A stretch of DNA of 64,000 nucleotides. Origin: UBA1732 sp045114235. Lineage in GTDB: Bacteria; Verrucomicrobiota; Lentisphaeria; Victivallales; UBA1829. The notes beneath the pieces are model-generated. The model worked only from the letters and a program-made list of their open reading frames with translations. It was not told the DNA's origin and did no database searches. The stretch is taken from contig JBGUKB010000078.1 in the NCBI GenBank assembly GCA_045114235.1, positions 1-64,000 of the forward strand, written 5' to 3'. Positions 44,521-55,400 of the stretch are shown piece after piece (positions within the stretch are counted from its first letter, which is position 1; every line of letters starts with the position of its first letter). Made by a program: the position numbers and the translations under genes.

Positions 44521-47500
44521 CTGGTGGATGTGGCGGTGGTATTCCTGGAGGCAGCTGACCTCGAAACGCCCGAATTCAATCTGGTCGCGGATACCGTCGA
44601 CGGCGGCTTCCGCGCCCGCGATGGTCGTGGTGATCGGGATGCCGGCGGCGATGGACTTCGACCGCATGCGTATCTCGTCGACCATGGCCTCCGCGCCGTT
44701 CTCCGAGGTGTTGATGACCCACTGGATCTCGCCCTCGCGGATGAGGTCGAGCAGATTCGGACGCCCCTTCGAAATGCGGAAGAGCGCGTTCACGCGGATC
44801 CCCTCGTTGCAGAGCAGCGTGGAGGTGCCGAGCGTGGCGTACAGACGGAATCCGAGCTCGACGAGCTTGCGTGCGATGTCCACGATGCGCGGCTTGTCCT
44901 GGTCTTTCACGGACAGGAAGACGCTGCCCTGTTTCGGCAGGCGCGACCCGGCGGCGAGCTGGCTTTTCAGGTACGCGATGCCCCAGTCGGTATCGAGACA
45001 CATCACTTCGCCCGTGGACTTCATTTCCGGGGTCAGCACGATGTCGACGCCGGGGAACTTCACGAACGGGAACACGGCCTCCTTCACGGCGGTGTACGGC
45101 AGGACGACTTCGCGGGTGAATCCGAGGTCGGCGAGCTTGCGCCCGGTCATGCAGAGCGCGGCGAGCCCGGCCAGATGCACGCCGATCGCCTTGCTGACGA
45201 ACGGGATTGTGCGCGAGGCGCGCGGATTGACCTCGATCATGTAGATTTTGCCGTCCTTCACCGCGAGCTGCATGTTCATCAGGCCGTTCACATGGAGCGC
45301 GGCGGCGAACTCGCGGGCATAGACGCGGATTTGCTCCAGAATTTCCTTTGACAGGCTCATCGGCGGCGTCACGCTGGCGGAGTCGCCGGAATGGCATCCG
45401 GCGGGCTCGACATGCTCCAGGATCGCGCCGATCACGGTCGTTTCGCCGTCGGAAATGCAGTCCACGTCCAGCTCGATCGCGTTCTCCAGGAACCGGTCGA
45501 TCAGGATGGGCTTGCCCTCGGCGACGCGCGCGGCCTCCTCGGTGAACTTGCGGAGGTATTTTTCCTTGTAGACGATGACCATGCCGCGTCCGCCGAGCAC
45601 GAAACTCGGGCGCACGAGCACGGGATAGCCGATCTTTTCGGCGATGGCGAGCGCTTCGTCCACGGTATGCGCGATGCCGCTTTCCGGCTGGAGGATGCCG
45701 ATCTTCGTGGCGAGCTGCTTGAAGTAGTCGCGGTCTTCAGCGAGGTCGATGTCATCCGGGCTGGTGCCGATCACGTTCGCCCCGGCGGCCTTCAGCGCCT
45801 GCGCCAGATTCAGCGGGGTCTGCCCGCCGAACTGCACGATCACGCCGGAGCACTGTTCGCGCTCGTAGATGTGCATGATGTCCTCAAGCGTGAGCGGCTC
45901 GAAATAGAGCTTGTCGCTGGTGTCGTAGTCGGTGGAGACGGTCTCCGGGTTGGAGTTCACCATCACGACCTCGTAGCCTGCCTTGCGCAGTGCGAACGCC
46001 GCGTGGCAGCAGCAGTAGTCGAACTCGATGCCCTGCCCGATGCGGTTCGGGCCGCCGCCCAGCACCATGATGGACTTCTTGTCGCCCCTCGGACGCACGG
46101 GTTCACCCGCATCCGCATAGGAGCTGTAGTAATACGGCGTGATCGCCTCGAATTCGCCGGCGCAGGTGTCGACCGCGCCGAAGCTCGGCAGCAGGCCGAT
46201 CCGTTTACGCTGCGCCGCGACCTCGGTTTCGGTAGAATGCAGCAGAAACGCGATCTGGCGGTCGCTGTAGCCGAACTCCTTCGCCTGACGGAAGAGCGCG
46301 GGATCGGTGGCGAGCTTCTTGAGCGATCCGGCGGATGCGATCTCGTCCTCGAACATGGCGAGCTCGTGCAGATGACGCAGGAAGAAGCGGTCGATCTTCG
46401 TAAGCTCGAAAATCTTTTCTATATCCCAGCCGCGCTTGAACGCCGCGCGGAGGTAGAAGATGCGGTCGGCGTTCGGCTTCGCGAGCTTCTCCTCCATCTC
46501 CTCGTCGGAGGCGGATTCGAACGCCGCGTCCCTGCCGTCCGCGCCGAACCCGGCACGGCCCGTTTCGAGCGAACGCAACGCCTTCTGGAGGCTCTGCTTG
46601 AAGTTGCGGCCAATCGCCATGACCTCGCCGACTGATTTCATCTGGGTGCCGAGCGTGGGGTCTGCAGCGGGGAATTTCTCGAACGTAAACCGCGGTATCT
46701 TGGTCACGATGTAGTCGAGCGCGGGCTCGAAACAGCTCGGGGTGGTGCCCGTGATGTCGTTGCGGAGCTCGTCCAGCGTGTAGCCGACCGCGAGCTTGGC
46801 GGCGATCTTCGCGATGGGAAATCCGGTGGCCTTCGAGGCGAGCGCGCTCGAACGCGACACGCGCGGGTTCATTTCGATGATGATGCGGCGGCCGGTGTCG
46901 GGGTTGACAGCCCACTGCACGTTCGATCCGCCGGTCTCCACGCCGATCGCGGCGAGCACGCGCAGGGAGTCGTCGCGCATCTCCTGGTATTCGCGGTCGG
47001 TGAGCGTCTGGATGGGGGCGACCGTGATGGAGTCGCCCGTGTGGACGCCCATCGGGTCGAGGTTTTCGATGGAGCAGACGATGACGCTGGAGCCTTTCTT
47101 GTCGCGCATGACCTCCATTTCGAATTCCTTCCAGCCGAGCAGGGATTCCTCGATCAGGACCTCGTGGTTCAGGCTGGCTTCGAGGCCGCGCCGCACGATT
47201 TCGGTGAATTCCGCCTCGTCGTGCGCGATGCCGCCGCCCGTGCCGCCGAGCGTGAACCCGGGGCGGATGATGAGCGGCCAGGTGCCGATGGTGCGGGCAA
47301 TGGCGTCTGCCTCGCTTTCGGAATGTGCGGAACCGGACTGCGGCAGGTCGAGCCCGAGGTCCTGCATGGTCTTTTTGAAGAGCTGGCGGTCCTCGGCGCG
47401 GGCGATGGCGTCCGCGCTGGCGCCGATAAGCTCGACCTGGTAGCGCTTCAGGATGCCGTTCTTATGGAGCTCCATGGCGAGGTTCAGCGCGGTCTGGCCG

Positions 47501-47772
47501 CCGAGGGTCGGCAATATTGCGTCCGGGCGTTCGCGCCGGATGATCTCGTGGAGGATGTCGCACGTGAGGGGTTCGATGTAGGTGCGGTCGGCGAGCTCGG
47601 GATCGGTCATGACGGTCGCCGGGTTGGAGTTCACGAGCACGACCTCGAACCCGTCCTGCTTCAGCACCTTGCATGCCTGCACGCCGGAGTAGTCGAACTC
47701 GCAGCCCTGGCCGATGACGATGGGGCCGGACCCGATCAGCAGGATCTTCTGGATATCAGTGCGTTTCGGCAT
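44500..47772 (-). CDS. carB: Carbamoyl-phosphate synthase large subunit
   Basis: 1,090 residues with the full duplicated architecture: first carboxyphosphate half (ILLIGSGPIVIGQGCEFDYS, NLDPMGVHTGDSI, EMNPRVSRSSALASKATGFP), oligomerisation part, second carbamate half (MVLGGGPNRIGQGIEFDYCC, HSGDSASVTPP, EVNPRASRTIPFVSKAIG) and a C-terminal MGS-like regulatory domain. It makes carbamoyl phosphate from bicarbonate, ATP and the ammonia delivered by CarA. The ATG overlaps the end of pyrG by 17 bases, with AAAGG as ribosome site. Homologues usually finish near LQEYH; here extra residues (RHIHQGGQVLH) follow, the last seven encoded by the palindromic element. Confidence 0.97.
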   Translation of the reverse strand: MPKRTDIQKILLIGSGPIVIGQGCEFDYSGVQACKVLKQDGFEVVLVNSNPATVMTDPELADRTYIEPLTCDILHEIIRRERPDAILPTLGGQTALNLAMELHKNGILKRYQVELIGASADAIARAEDRQLFKKTMQDLGLDLPQSGSAHSESEADAIARTIGTWPLIIRPGFTLGGTGGGIAHDEAEFTEIVRRGLEASLNHEVLIEESLLGWKEFEMEVMRDKKGSSVIVCSIENLDPMGVHTGDSITVAPIQTLTDREYQEMRDDSLRVLAAIGVETGGSNVQWAVNPDTGRRIIIEMNPRVSRSSALASKATGFPIAKIAAKLAVGYTLDELRNDITGTTPSCFEPALDYIVTKIPRFTFEKFPAADPTLGTQMKSVGEVMAIGRNFKQSLQKALRSLETGRAGFGADGRDAAFESASDEEMEEKLAKPNADRIFYLRAAFKRGWDIEKIFELTKIDRFFLRHLHELAMFEDEIASAGSLKKLATDPALFRQAKEFGYSDRQIAFLLHSTETEVAAQRKRIGLLPSFGAVDTCAGEFEAITPYYYSSYADAGEPVRPRGDKKSIMVLGGGPNRIGQGIEFDYCCCHAAFALRKAGYEVVMVNSNPETVSTDYDTSDKLYFEPLTLEDIMHIYEREQCSGVIVQFGGQTPLNLAQALKAAGANVIGTSPDDIDLAEDRDYFKQLATKIGILQPESGIAHTVDEALAIAEKIGYPVLVRPSFVLGGRGMVIVYKEKYLRKFTEEAARVAEGKPILIDRFLENAIELDVDCISDGETTVIGAILEHVEPAGCHSGDSASVTPPMSLSKEILEQIRVYAREFAAALHVNGLMNMQLAVKDGKIYMIEVNPRASRTIPFVSKAIGVHLAGLAALCMTGRKLADLGFTREVVLPYTAVKEAVFPFVKFPGVDIVLTPEMKSTGEVMCLDTDWGIAYLKSQLAAGSRLPKQGSVFLSVKDQDKPRIVDIARKLVELGFRLYATLGTSTLLCNEGIRVNALFRISKGRPNLLDLIREGEIQWVINTSENGAEAMVDEIRMRSKSIAAGIPITTTIAGAEAAVDGIRDQIEFGRFEVSCLQEYHRHIHQGGQVLH

Positions 47773-49375
47773 TTTGACGACCTTTCAGCGCCGCTTCCAC
47801 GAGACCGTCGAAGAGCGGATGCGCGTGCATGGGGCGGGATTTGAATTCGGGGTGGAACTGGCAACCGATGAAGAACGGATGGTCCGGGATCTCGACGATC
47901 TCCACGAGGCCGCGCTGCGGATTCACGCCGCTGACGCGGAGTCCGGCGGATTCGATGGCTTCGCGGTACTTCGGATTGAACTCGAAGCGGTGGCGGTGGC
48001 GTTCCTGAATGTGCGTTTCGCCGTAGAGGCGTTCCGCGAGCGAACCGGGGACGAGGTCGCAGTCGTACGCGCCGAGGCGCATGGTGCCGCCCTTGTCGTG
48101 GATCGTGCGCTGTTCGTCCATGAGGTCGATCACCGGGTTCGGCGTGCTCTCGTCGAACTCCGAGCTGTGGGCGTCGGCAAGCCCGAGGACGTCCCGCGCG
48201 AACTCGATCACGGCGCACTGCATGCCCAGGCAGATGCCGAGGAACGGCAGATTGTACGTGCGTGCGTATTCAATCGCCTTGATCTTGCCATCCACGCCGC
48301 GCGTGCCGAATCCGCCGGGCACGAGGATGCCGTCCACGCCGTTCAGAAGCACGGCCGGATCGGCGGACATGAACTCCTCGGATTCGATCTTGCGCACCTC
48401 GACCTTGCAGGAATGTTTGATCCCTGCATGGCTGAGGGATTCGTAGATGCTCTTGTACGCGTCCTGGTGGCGGATGTACTTGCCGACGACCGCGATGGTG
48501 CATTTGGTCTGCGGATGCAGCACGCCGTCGAGCCAGGCGCGGTATTCGTCCAGTTCGATCCTGCGCGGATCGAGGTGAAGCAGTTCCAGCACGCGCGTGT
48601 CGAATTCCTGTTCCTCCAGCTCCAGCGGCACCTCGTAGATGGAGTTCTGCACGTCCAGCTCCTCGATCACGCAGTTGCGCCGCACGTTGCAGAAGAGCGA
48701 CAGCTTGTTGAGGTGTTCCTCCTCCATCGGCACCTCGGACCGGCACACGAGGATGTCCGGCACGATGCCGATGCTGCGCAGCGCCGCCACGGAGTGCTGG
48801 CTGGGCTTCGTCTTGATCTCCTTCGCCGCGCGGATGAACGGCACGAGCGTGAGGTGGATGAAGATCGCGTCGCCCGCGGGGGCCTCCAGCTTGAACTGGC
48901 GGGTGGCCTCCTGGAACGGCAGGCTCTCGATGTCGCCCGTGGTGCCGCCGATCTCGGTGATGGCGATGTCCACGTCGTCGCTCTCCAGCGACCGGATCGC
49001 GGCCTTGATCTCGTCGGTGATATGGGGCACGACCTGCACGGTGCCGCCGAGGTAGCCGCCGGCGCGTTCGCGCGCGATCACGCTGCCGTAGATGCGGCCG
49101 GAGGTGTAGTTGCTGGCGTGGGAACACGTCACGCCGGCGATGCGTTCGTAGTGGCCGAGGTCGAGGTCGGTCTCCGCGCCGTCGTCGGTCACGAAGACCT
49201 CGCCGTGCTGGTACGGGCTCATGGTGCCGGGGTCGACGTTCAGGTACGGGTCGAGTTTCTGCATCGCCACGCGGTATCCGCGCTGTTTCAGGAGGAACGC
49301 GAGGGCGGCTCCGGTGATGCCTTTGCCGAGGCTGGAAACGACTCCGCCCGTGATGAAGATGTGTTTCGTTTTCAT
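47756..49375 (-). CDS. pyrG: CTP synthase
   Basis: 539 residues, normal family length. The N-terminal amidoligase begins KHIFITGGVVSSLGKGITGA and has the KLDPYLNVDPGTMSPYQHGE block and GGTTGDIESLPF. The C-terminal class I glutaminase domain has the nucleophile Cys in FLGICLGMQ and the late HPEFKSRP. It converts UTP to CTP with glutamine nitrogen. It overlaps carA by 4 bases (ATGA) upstream and carB by 17 bases downstream, so the three genes are translationally coupled. Insertion of pyrG between carA and carB is unusual but makes sense as a pyrimidine set. Confidence 0.97.
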   Translation of the reverse strand: MKTKHIFITGGVVSSLGKGITGAALAFLLKQRGYRVAMQKLDPYLNVDPGTMSPYQHGEVFVTDDGAETDLDLGHYERIAGVTCSHASNYTSGRIYGSVIARERAGGYLGGTVQVVPHITDEIKAAIRSLESDDVDIAITEIGGTTGDIESLPFQEATRQFKLEAPAGDAIFIHLTLVPFIRAAKEIKTKPSQHSVAALRSIGIVPDILVCRSEVPMEEEHLNKLSLFCNVRRNCVIEELDVQNSIYEVPLELEEQEFDTRVLELLHLDPRRIELDEYRAWLDGVLHPQTKCTIAVVGKYIRHQDAYKSIYESLSHAGIKHSCKVEVRKIESEEFMSADPAVLLNGVDGILVPGGFGTRGVDGKIKAIEYARTYNLPFLGICLGMQCAVIEFARDVLGLADAHSSEFDESTPNPVIDLMDEQRTIHDKGGTMRLGAYDCDLVPGSLAERLYGETHIQERHRHRFEFNPKYREAIESAGLRVSGVNPQRGLVEIVEIPDHPFFIGCQFHPEFKSRPMHAHPLFDGLVEAALKGRQNAETH

Positions 49376-50490
49376 GCTTTGCTGTCCTCCATAAGTTTGC
49401 GGAATGCGTCGAAAAGCGCTGCGGCGTCGTGTGGCCCCGGAGCTGCTTCCGGGTGGTACTGCACGCTGAACGCCGGGAGCGTTTTGTGGCGGATCCCTTC
49501 GATTGTATTGTCATTCAGATTGATGTGCGTAAGTTCGAGTTCGGCGGGCAGGTCCGCCAGCGCGAAATTGTGGTTCTGGCTGGAGATCGCGACCTCGCCT
49601 GTCAGGATGTTTTTGACCGGGTGGTTGCAGCCGTGATGCCCGAATTTCAGGCGGCCGCACTTCGCGCCGCAGGCGAGTCCGAGCAGCTGGTGCCCGAGGC
49701 AGATCCCCATGATCGGAATGTTGTGACCGAGCAGCGCGCGGATGTTTTCGATGGCGTAGGTCACGGCGGACGGGTCGGCGGGGCCGTTGGAGAGGAATAT
49801 GCCGTCCGGTTTCGCCGCCAGGACTTCTTCGGGCGAGGTCGTGGCGGGGACGACCGTCACGCGCATGTCGCGCGCGACGAGCATCCGCAGGATGTTGTAT
49901 TTCACGCCGAAATCGTACACGACCACATGGAATTTCCCCTCTTCGCTCCAGTCGTACGGGACCGGCGTCGTCACGATGGAGGCGTAGTCCTGCCCCTCGA
50001 GGCCTTCCCACGCCTGCGCCCGTTTCACGGCTTCTTCCTCCGAAATATTTTCCTCGCTCACATGCAGATAGGCTTTCTGGCTGCCTTTCGTGCGCAGATG
50101 CAGCGTCAGCGCCCGCGTGTCGACTCCGGCGAGGCCGGGCTTGCCGTAACGCTTCATGATCGCGGACAGCTCCTCGCGGGACCGCCAGTTCGAGGCGGGA
50201 TTGAGTTCCTGTATAATCAAACCGTTGAGGAAGAGGCTCCGCGACTCCATGTCCTCCTGCGTGCATCCGTAGTTGCCGACCTCGGCGGTCGTGAGCGTCA
50301 CGAACTGCCCCGCATAGGACGGATCGGAGATGATCTCCTGGTATCCGGTCATGCCGGTGTTGAACACGGCTTCGCCCGTGCGGTCGTGCAGATCGCCGAA
50401 CGCATAGCCGTGGAAGACCGTGCCGTCGGCGAGCGCGAGGAACGCCCTGCGTTCGCGCTGCTGTTTCCACAAATCTTGATAATCGCTCAT
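49372..50490 (-). CDS. carA: Carbamoyl-phosphate synthase small (glutaminase) subunit
   Basis: 372 residues. The N-terminal CarA domain has GEAVFNTGMTGYQEIISDPS and YAGQFVTLTTAEVGNYG. The class I amidotransferase domain carries the catalytic Cys in MGICLGHQLLGLA, the GHHGCNHPVKN block and the His/Glu pair in QYHPEAAPGP. It hydrolyses glutamine and channels ammonia to CarB. The start lies 1 base after the purF stop, so it is the second gene of the operon. Confidence 0.97.
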   Translation of the reverse strand: MSDYQDLWKQQRERRAFLALADGTVFHGYAFGDLHDRTGEAVFNTGMTGYQEIISDPSYAGQFVTLTTAEVGNYGCTQEDMESRSLFLNGLIIQELNPASNWRSREELSAIMKRYGKPGLAGVDTRALTLHLRTKGSQKAYLHVSEENISEEEAVKRAQAWEGLEGQDYASIVTTPVPYDWSEEGKFHVVVYDFGVKYNILRMLVARDMRVTVVPATTSPEEVLAAKPDGIFLSNGPADPSAVTYAIENIRALLGHNIPIMGICLGHQLLGLACGAKCGRLKFGHHGCNHPVKNILTGEVAISSQNHNFALADLPAELELTHINLNDNTIEGIRHKTLPAFSVQYHPEAAPGPHDAAALFDAFRKLMEDSKA

Positions 50491-50491
50491 G

Positions 50492-52213
50492 TCAGTATGC
50501 TCTTTCCTGATTGTTTTCCATGAAGTTCACCAGCGCGCGGTTCGCCGTGCGGATGCCGCCGGGCGTGGGGTAGTCCCCCGTGAAATACCAGTCGCCGGGG
50601 TAGTCCGGGCAGCACGAATGCAGCGCCTCGACGGTCTGGTAGACGACCTTGAGTTCCGCCTTGAGTCCGGGCGGCGTGAGAAGACGCGCGATCTCCCTGT
50701 AGAGTTCTTCCTCGTCGACCGCGTCGTATATCTCGCGCATGTGGTTTTCGTTGGGCGCCGCGCCGGACAGCACTTTCCGCGCCGCTTCGCAGGCGCGGTT
50801 CAGCACGTCTTCGCGTCCGGTGCGCCGCAGGATCGCGACCGCCGCCTGAAACGCCGCCAGATCGCCCGCGCACGCCATGTCGATGCCGTAGCAGTCGGGG
50901 TATTTGACCGGGGGCGCGGAGCTCGCCACGATAATGCGTTTCGGGCAGAGGCGGTCGAGGATCGGCAGGATCGCGTTGCGCATGGTGTTGCCGCGCACGA
51001 TGGAGTCGTCCAGCACGACCAGCGTGTCCACGCCCGGCCGGATCAGCCCGTAGGTCACGTCGTAGACGTGCATGTAGAGCTCGCGGCGGCTGTCGGCGTC
51101 GGCGATGAACGTGCGGAATTTCGCGTCCTTGATCGCGATCTCGCCGAAGCGCACGTTGCGGTCCTGATGCGCCGCCATCGTGAAGAGCGTTTCGAGCATG
51201 CCGTGGTAACTGACGCGCGCGGAGTTCGGGATATAGCTGAAGAACGTCGTGTCGAAATCGTTGTCCGCCGCCTGAAGCACCGCCGGGACAAGCGACTTGC
51301 CGAGGCGTTTGCGTTCGCGGTGGATGTCCGCGTCGTTCGGGCGCGAGAAATAGATGCGTTCGAAGACGCAGCTGCGGCGTTCCGCGGGCTCCAGGCAGTC
51401 GAGGATCTCCACGCCGCCGTCCGCACGCGCGACCACCGCCTTGCCCGGCGGGACCTCCATGACTTCGGATGTGGCGCAGTCGAACGCCGCCTGGATCGCG
51501 GGGCGTTCGCTCGCCGCCGCAAACACTTCATCGTCAAAATAAAAATATCCGGGACGTATCGCATGGGGGTCCCGGATCACAAATGCATCGCCCGCGCCGT
51601 TGATGCCGCAGAGCGTGAACGCGCCGTCGAGGCCGTTCAAAGCCTGTCGGAGAATCTTCGCCCAGTCCGGCGAACCGGGGTGAAGATTGGAGTCCTGTTC
51701 CAGATAGTGCGCGATGATCTGGAGGATCAGGTAGCCGTCCGCGCGGCTCTTCGGATGGTGCCCCAGGCGCAGGAACTTTTCGAAGAGTTCGTTCGCGGAC
51801 GTGAGATTGAAATTGCCCGCCAGCAGCAGGGTCCGCCGCAGGCAGTTCGAATCGTGCACGAACGGATGGCAGGCGGACACCTCGTCCCGTCCGTACGTCG
51901 CGTAGCGCAGATGCCCGAGCAGGAGCCCGCCGTCGAATCCCGGCGCGCCGGCGCACCGTCCGAGCAGGTCGGCCAGCGGATCTTCCGAGGCGGCGGAACG
52001 CTCCACGCGATACGCGGGAAGTCCGGGTTCCGGATTGAGATACAGCGACGCGATCCCGGCGCCGTCCTGTCCGCGGTTGTGCTGTTTTTCGAGCAGGAGC
52101 GCCATCTTGCTGAATCCGTAGTCGGCGCTGCCGTACTTGCTGAAATAGTATTCCTGCGGCTTGCGAAGCCGGAGCAGCGCGACCGCGCATTCGTGTTTGA
52201 CCGCATCAGACAT
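50492..52213 (-). CDS. purF: Amidophosphoribosyltransferase (PurF-type)
   Basis: 573 residues from ATG 52213, chosen because AAAGGAG lies 7 bases upstream. The class II glutaminase nucleophile is Cys9 after a short propeptide (MSDAVKHE then CAVALLRL), so processing is expected. The insert RKPQEYYFSKYGSADYGFSK, and KQHNRGQDGAG, resemble the longer Bacteroidetes-type PurF rather than the E. coli enzyme. The phosphoribosyltransferase loop is VVLDDSIVRGNTM. It transfers glutamine nitrogen to PRPP, the first step of purine synthesis. It heads the operon purF-carA-pyrG-carB and is divergent from gltB. Confidence 0.9.
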   Translation of the reverse strand: MSDAVKHECAVALLRLRKPQEYYFSKYGSADYGFSKMALLLEKQHNRGQDGAGIASLYLNPEPGLPAYRVERSAASEDPLADLLGRCAGAPGFDGGLLLGHLRYATYGRDEVSACHPFVHDSNCLRRTLLLAGNFNLTSANELFEKFLRLGHHPKSRADGYLILQIIAHYLEQDSNLHPGSPDWAKILRQALNGLDGAFTLCGINGAGDAFVIRDPHAIRPGYFYFDDEVFAAASERPAIQAAFDCATSEVMEVPPGKAVVARADGGVEILDCLEPAERRSCVFERIYFSRPNDADIHRERKRLGKSLVPAVLQAADNDFDTTFFSYIPNSARVSYHGMLETLFTMAAHQDRNVRFGEIAIKDAKFRTFIADADSRRELYMHVYDVTYGLIRPGVDTLVVLDDSIVRGNTMRNAILPILDRLCPKRIIVASSAPPVKYPDCYGIDMACAGDLAAFQAAVAILRRTGREDVLNRACEAARKVLSGAAPNENHMREIYDAVDEEELYREIARLLTPPGLKAELKVVYQTVEALHSCCPDYPGDWYFTGDYPTPGGIRTANRALVNFMENNQERAY

Positions 52214-52318
52214 TGCGGTACTCCTTTCCGTGCGGATTTGTTTTTTTGATTCTTTTTCCGAGTATTGACAAGCATAAAACATGCCAAACGGCTTTGAGGC
52301 GGGAACCGGCAAACAATT

Positions 52319-52335
52319 GTTACATTTTTTGTAAC
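52319..52335. promoter_or_regulatory. Candidate activator site A upstream of gltB
   Basis: Perfect inverted repeat GTTACA-N5-TGTAAC, centred about 99 bases before the predicted gltB transcription start. It fits an enhancer site for the NifA-like activator encoded downstream, or a site used by the divergent purF promoter. Confidence 0.55.
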
Positions 52336-52350
52336 CGCCGAATTACATGA

Positions 52351-52365
52351 TTACAAAACCTGTAA
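52351..52365. promoter_or_regulatory. Candidate activator site B upstream of gltB
   Basis: TTACA-N5-TGTAA, the same inverted repeat as site A, with centre-to-centre distance about 31 bases (close to three helical turns) and about 68 bases before the predicted start. Confidence 0.5.
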
Positions 52366-52398
52366 AACAGAAGCGCGGTCTTTCCGTTGAATGAAATG

Positions 52399-52415
52399 TT
52401 GGCACGGGATTTGCT
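52399..52415 (+). promoter_or_regulatory. Sigma54 promoter of gltBD
   Basis: TTGGCACGGGATTTGCT matches the -24/-12 consensus (TGGCAC-N5-TTGC) at every key base. Predicted start is about 52426, about 38 bases before the gltB ATG. Confidence 0.9.
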
Positions 52416-52463
52416 TAACCCCTGCTGATTTATACCAAAAAATCAATGAAGAAAGGCAAAAAC

Positions 52464-55400
52464 ATGGAACAGCAAATTTTCCGACAGCAACCGCAGGGAC
52501 TTTACGACCCGCGACAGGAACACGACGCGTGCGGCGTCGGCATGGTCGCCGACCTGAACGGGCGTGCATCGCACGATATAGTTAAGAAAGGTATAACCAT
52601 TCTGTGCCGCCTGATGCACCGCGGCGCGGCGGGAAGCGACCCGGAGACCGGTGACGGCGCGGGCCTGCTGCTCTCCATGCCGGACGTATTTTTCCGTGCG
52701 AAATCCGGCGTGAAGAAACTGCCCGAAGCAGGCAAGTACGCCGTGGCGATGATCTTCGGCGGACTCGGCGCGGAAAAGGACGTTGAAGAGGTCATCCGCG
52801 CGGAAGGCGGCGGCGTCCTCGGCTGGCGCGAAGTCCCGGTCGTGCCGGAGAAGATCGGCCGTACCGCCCGGAAGAACATGCCGGTGATCCGCCAGCTCTT
52901 CATCGACGGGAAAAACTTCGAGGACAACGCGGCGTTCGAACGCAAGCTCTTCGTGATGCGCCGCCTGATCGAAAAGCGCAAACTGGACCTTTACATCTGC
53001 AGCATGTCGTCGCGCAACATCGTGTACAAAGGCCTGCTGCTGGCGACCCAGCTGGAACAGTTCTATCCCGACCTCGACGACGAGCTGTTCCGTTCGCGCC
53101 TCGCGATCGTGCACCAGCGCTACAGCACGAACACCTTCCCGACGTGGCAGCTGGCGCATCCTTTCCGCTACCTGGCGCACAACGGCGAGATCAACACCCT
53201 GCGCGGCAACCTGAACGCCATGAAGGCGCGCGAACACCTCCTGAAAAGCCCGCTCTTCGGCGACGACCTCGCGAAGCTTCTCCCGCTGATCGAACCCGGC
53301 CAGAGCGATTCTGCCTCGCTCGACAATATGTTCGAACTGCTCGTCGCCGCGGGGCGTTCCCCGGAACACGCCATGCTGATGCTGATCCCGCAGGCGTGGG
53401 GCGCGAAATATTATATGGGACGCGACGTGCGCGGCTTCTTCGAATACCACTCCGCGCTCATGGAACCGTGGGACGGACCCGCGGCGATCGCGTTCTCCGA
53501 CGGCGTGAACGCGGGCGCGATCCTGGACCGCAATGGCCTGCGTCCGGCGCGTTACACAAAATGTAAAGACGGTCTTTTCGTGCTCGCGAGCGAGACCGGC
53601 GTGCTGGACATCCCCGCCGAGGACGTGGAGCTGAAAGGCCGCCTGAAACCCGGCGAGATCATCCTGCTGGATATGGAAAATCACCGCATCGTGCCGGATT
53701 CCGAGGTCAAGAACCGTCTGGCGCGCAGCAAACCGTACCGCCGCTGGGTCGAGGAAAACCGCCTCTCCGTGCACGGGCTCTTCACCGACATCACCGCCTC
53801 GCGCCCGGTGGAGGACCTGACGGCGAAACAGCGTTTCTTCGGGTACACCCGTGAGGACATGGACGTGATCCTGAAGCCGATGGCGATCCAGGGCAAGGAG
53901 CCGGTCGGGTCGATGGGCAACGACGCCGCGCTCGCCGTGCTCTCCGAACGTCCGCAGCTGCTCTTCCAGTATTTCAAACAGCTTTTCGCGCAGGTCACGA
54001 ACCCGCCGATCGACCCGATCCGCGAGGAGCTCGTGATGAGCCTGATGACCTACATCGGCAACAAGGGCAACATCCTGGACGAGACGCCCGAACACGCCCG
54101 CCTCATCAAGCTCCGCCGCCCGGTCCTGACCGACGACGAGCTCCGCCAGCTTCAGAACTTCGGCGTGCAGGGGTATCATTCGCATGTCCTGAGCTGCGGA
54201 TTCCCGGCGAAGAGCGGGGAAGCCGCATTGCGCGACGCCCTGAAAAAGCTCGCCGAGGAAGCGGTCGCCGCGGCGAAGGCGGGCGAACACATCCTGATCC
54301 TGTCCGACCGCGATCTGCAGCAGGGACAGGCCGCGATCCCGAGCCTGCTCTCCTGTTCCGCCGTGAACCGCGCGCTGGTCGACGCCGGGCTCCGTCCGGA
54401 AACCGGCCTGATCGTGCAGTCCGGCGAAGTGCGCGAGGTGATGCACTTCGCGCTGCTGCTGGGCTACGGCGCGACCGCGATCAATCCGTACCTCGCGCTC
54501 GCCACGGTGTCCGCTCTGGCGAACTCCGGCGCGATCAACCTCGACCCTGTGACCGCCGCCAGCAATTACATCAAGGCGGTCGACAAGGGTCTCCTGAAGA
54601 TCATGTCCAAGCTCGGCATCTCCACGCTCCGCAGCTACCGTTCCGCGCAGGCGTTCGAGGCGGTCGGCCTGAATCCCGAATTCCTGCAGGAATTCCTCCC
54701 CGGCACGGCCAGCCGCGTCGGCGGCATCGGACTCGCCGAGATCGCCCATGAAGCCGTCCTGCGCGCTTCCGCCGCGGAAGCCGCCGAATCCCCGCTGCTC
54801 CCTGGCGGCGGCCAGTACCGTTACCGCAAGGACGGCGAGGCGCACCTCTGGACGCCGGAATCGCTGAGCACGTTCCGTCAGGCGGTGCAGACCGGCGACT
54901 ACAATAAGTTCAAGGAATACAGCCGCATGATCGACGACCAGGCGCACCACCTGTGCACTCTACGCGGCCTGTTCCAGTTCAAAAAGAAACGCGCGATCTC
55001 CATTAACGACGTCGAAAGCGTCGAAAGCATCCTGAAGCGCTTCGTCTCCGGCGCGATGAGCCTCGGCTCCCTCAGCCCGGAGGCGCACGAGACCATCGCG
55101 AAGGCGATGAACGCGGTCGGCGCGATGAGCAACAGCGGCGAAGGCGGCGAGAACGCCGAACGCTTCGGCACCGAGTTCAACTCCGCCATCAAGCAGGTCG
55201 CCAGCGGACGGTTCGGCGTCACGATCGAATATCTCCGCAACGCCCGCGACATCCAGATCAAGATGGCGCAGGGAGCCAAGCCCGGCGAGGGCGGCCAGCT
55301 GCCCGGCCACAAGGTCAACGAATTCGTCGCGAAGATCCGTCACGCCATGCCCGGAGTCACGCTCATCTCCCCGCCGCCTCACCACGACATCTACTCCATC

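Noticed and set aside
52446..52463. Upstream ATG as gltB start
   Set aside because: No ribosome site before it; AAAGG sits correctly before ATG 52464, and the added residues are not conserved in the family.
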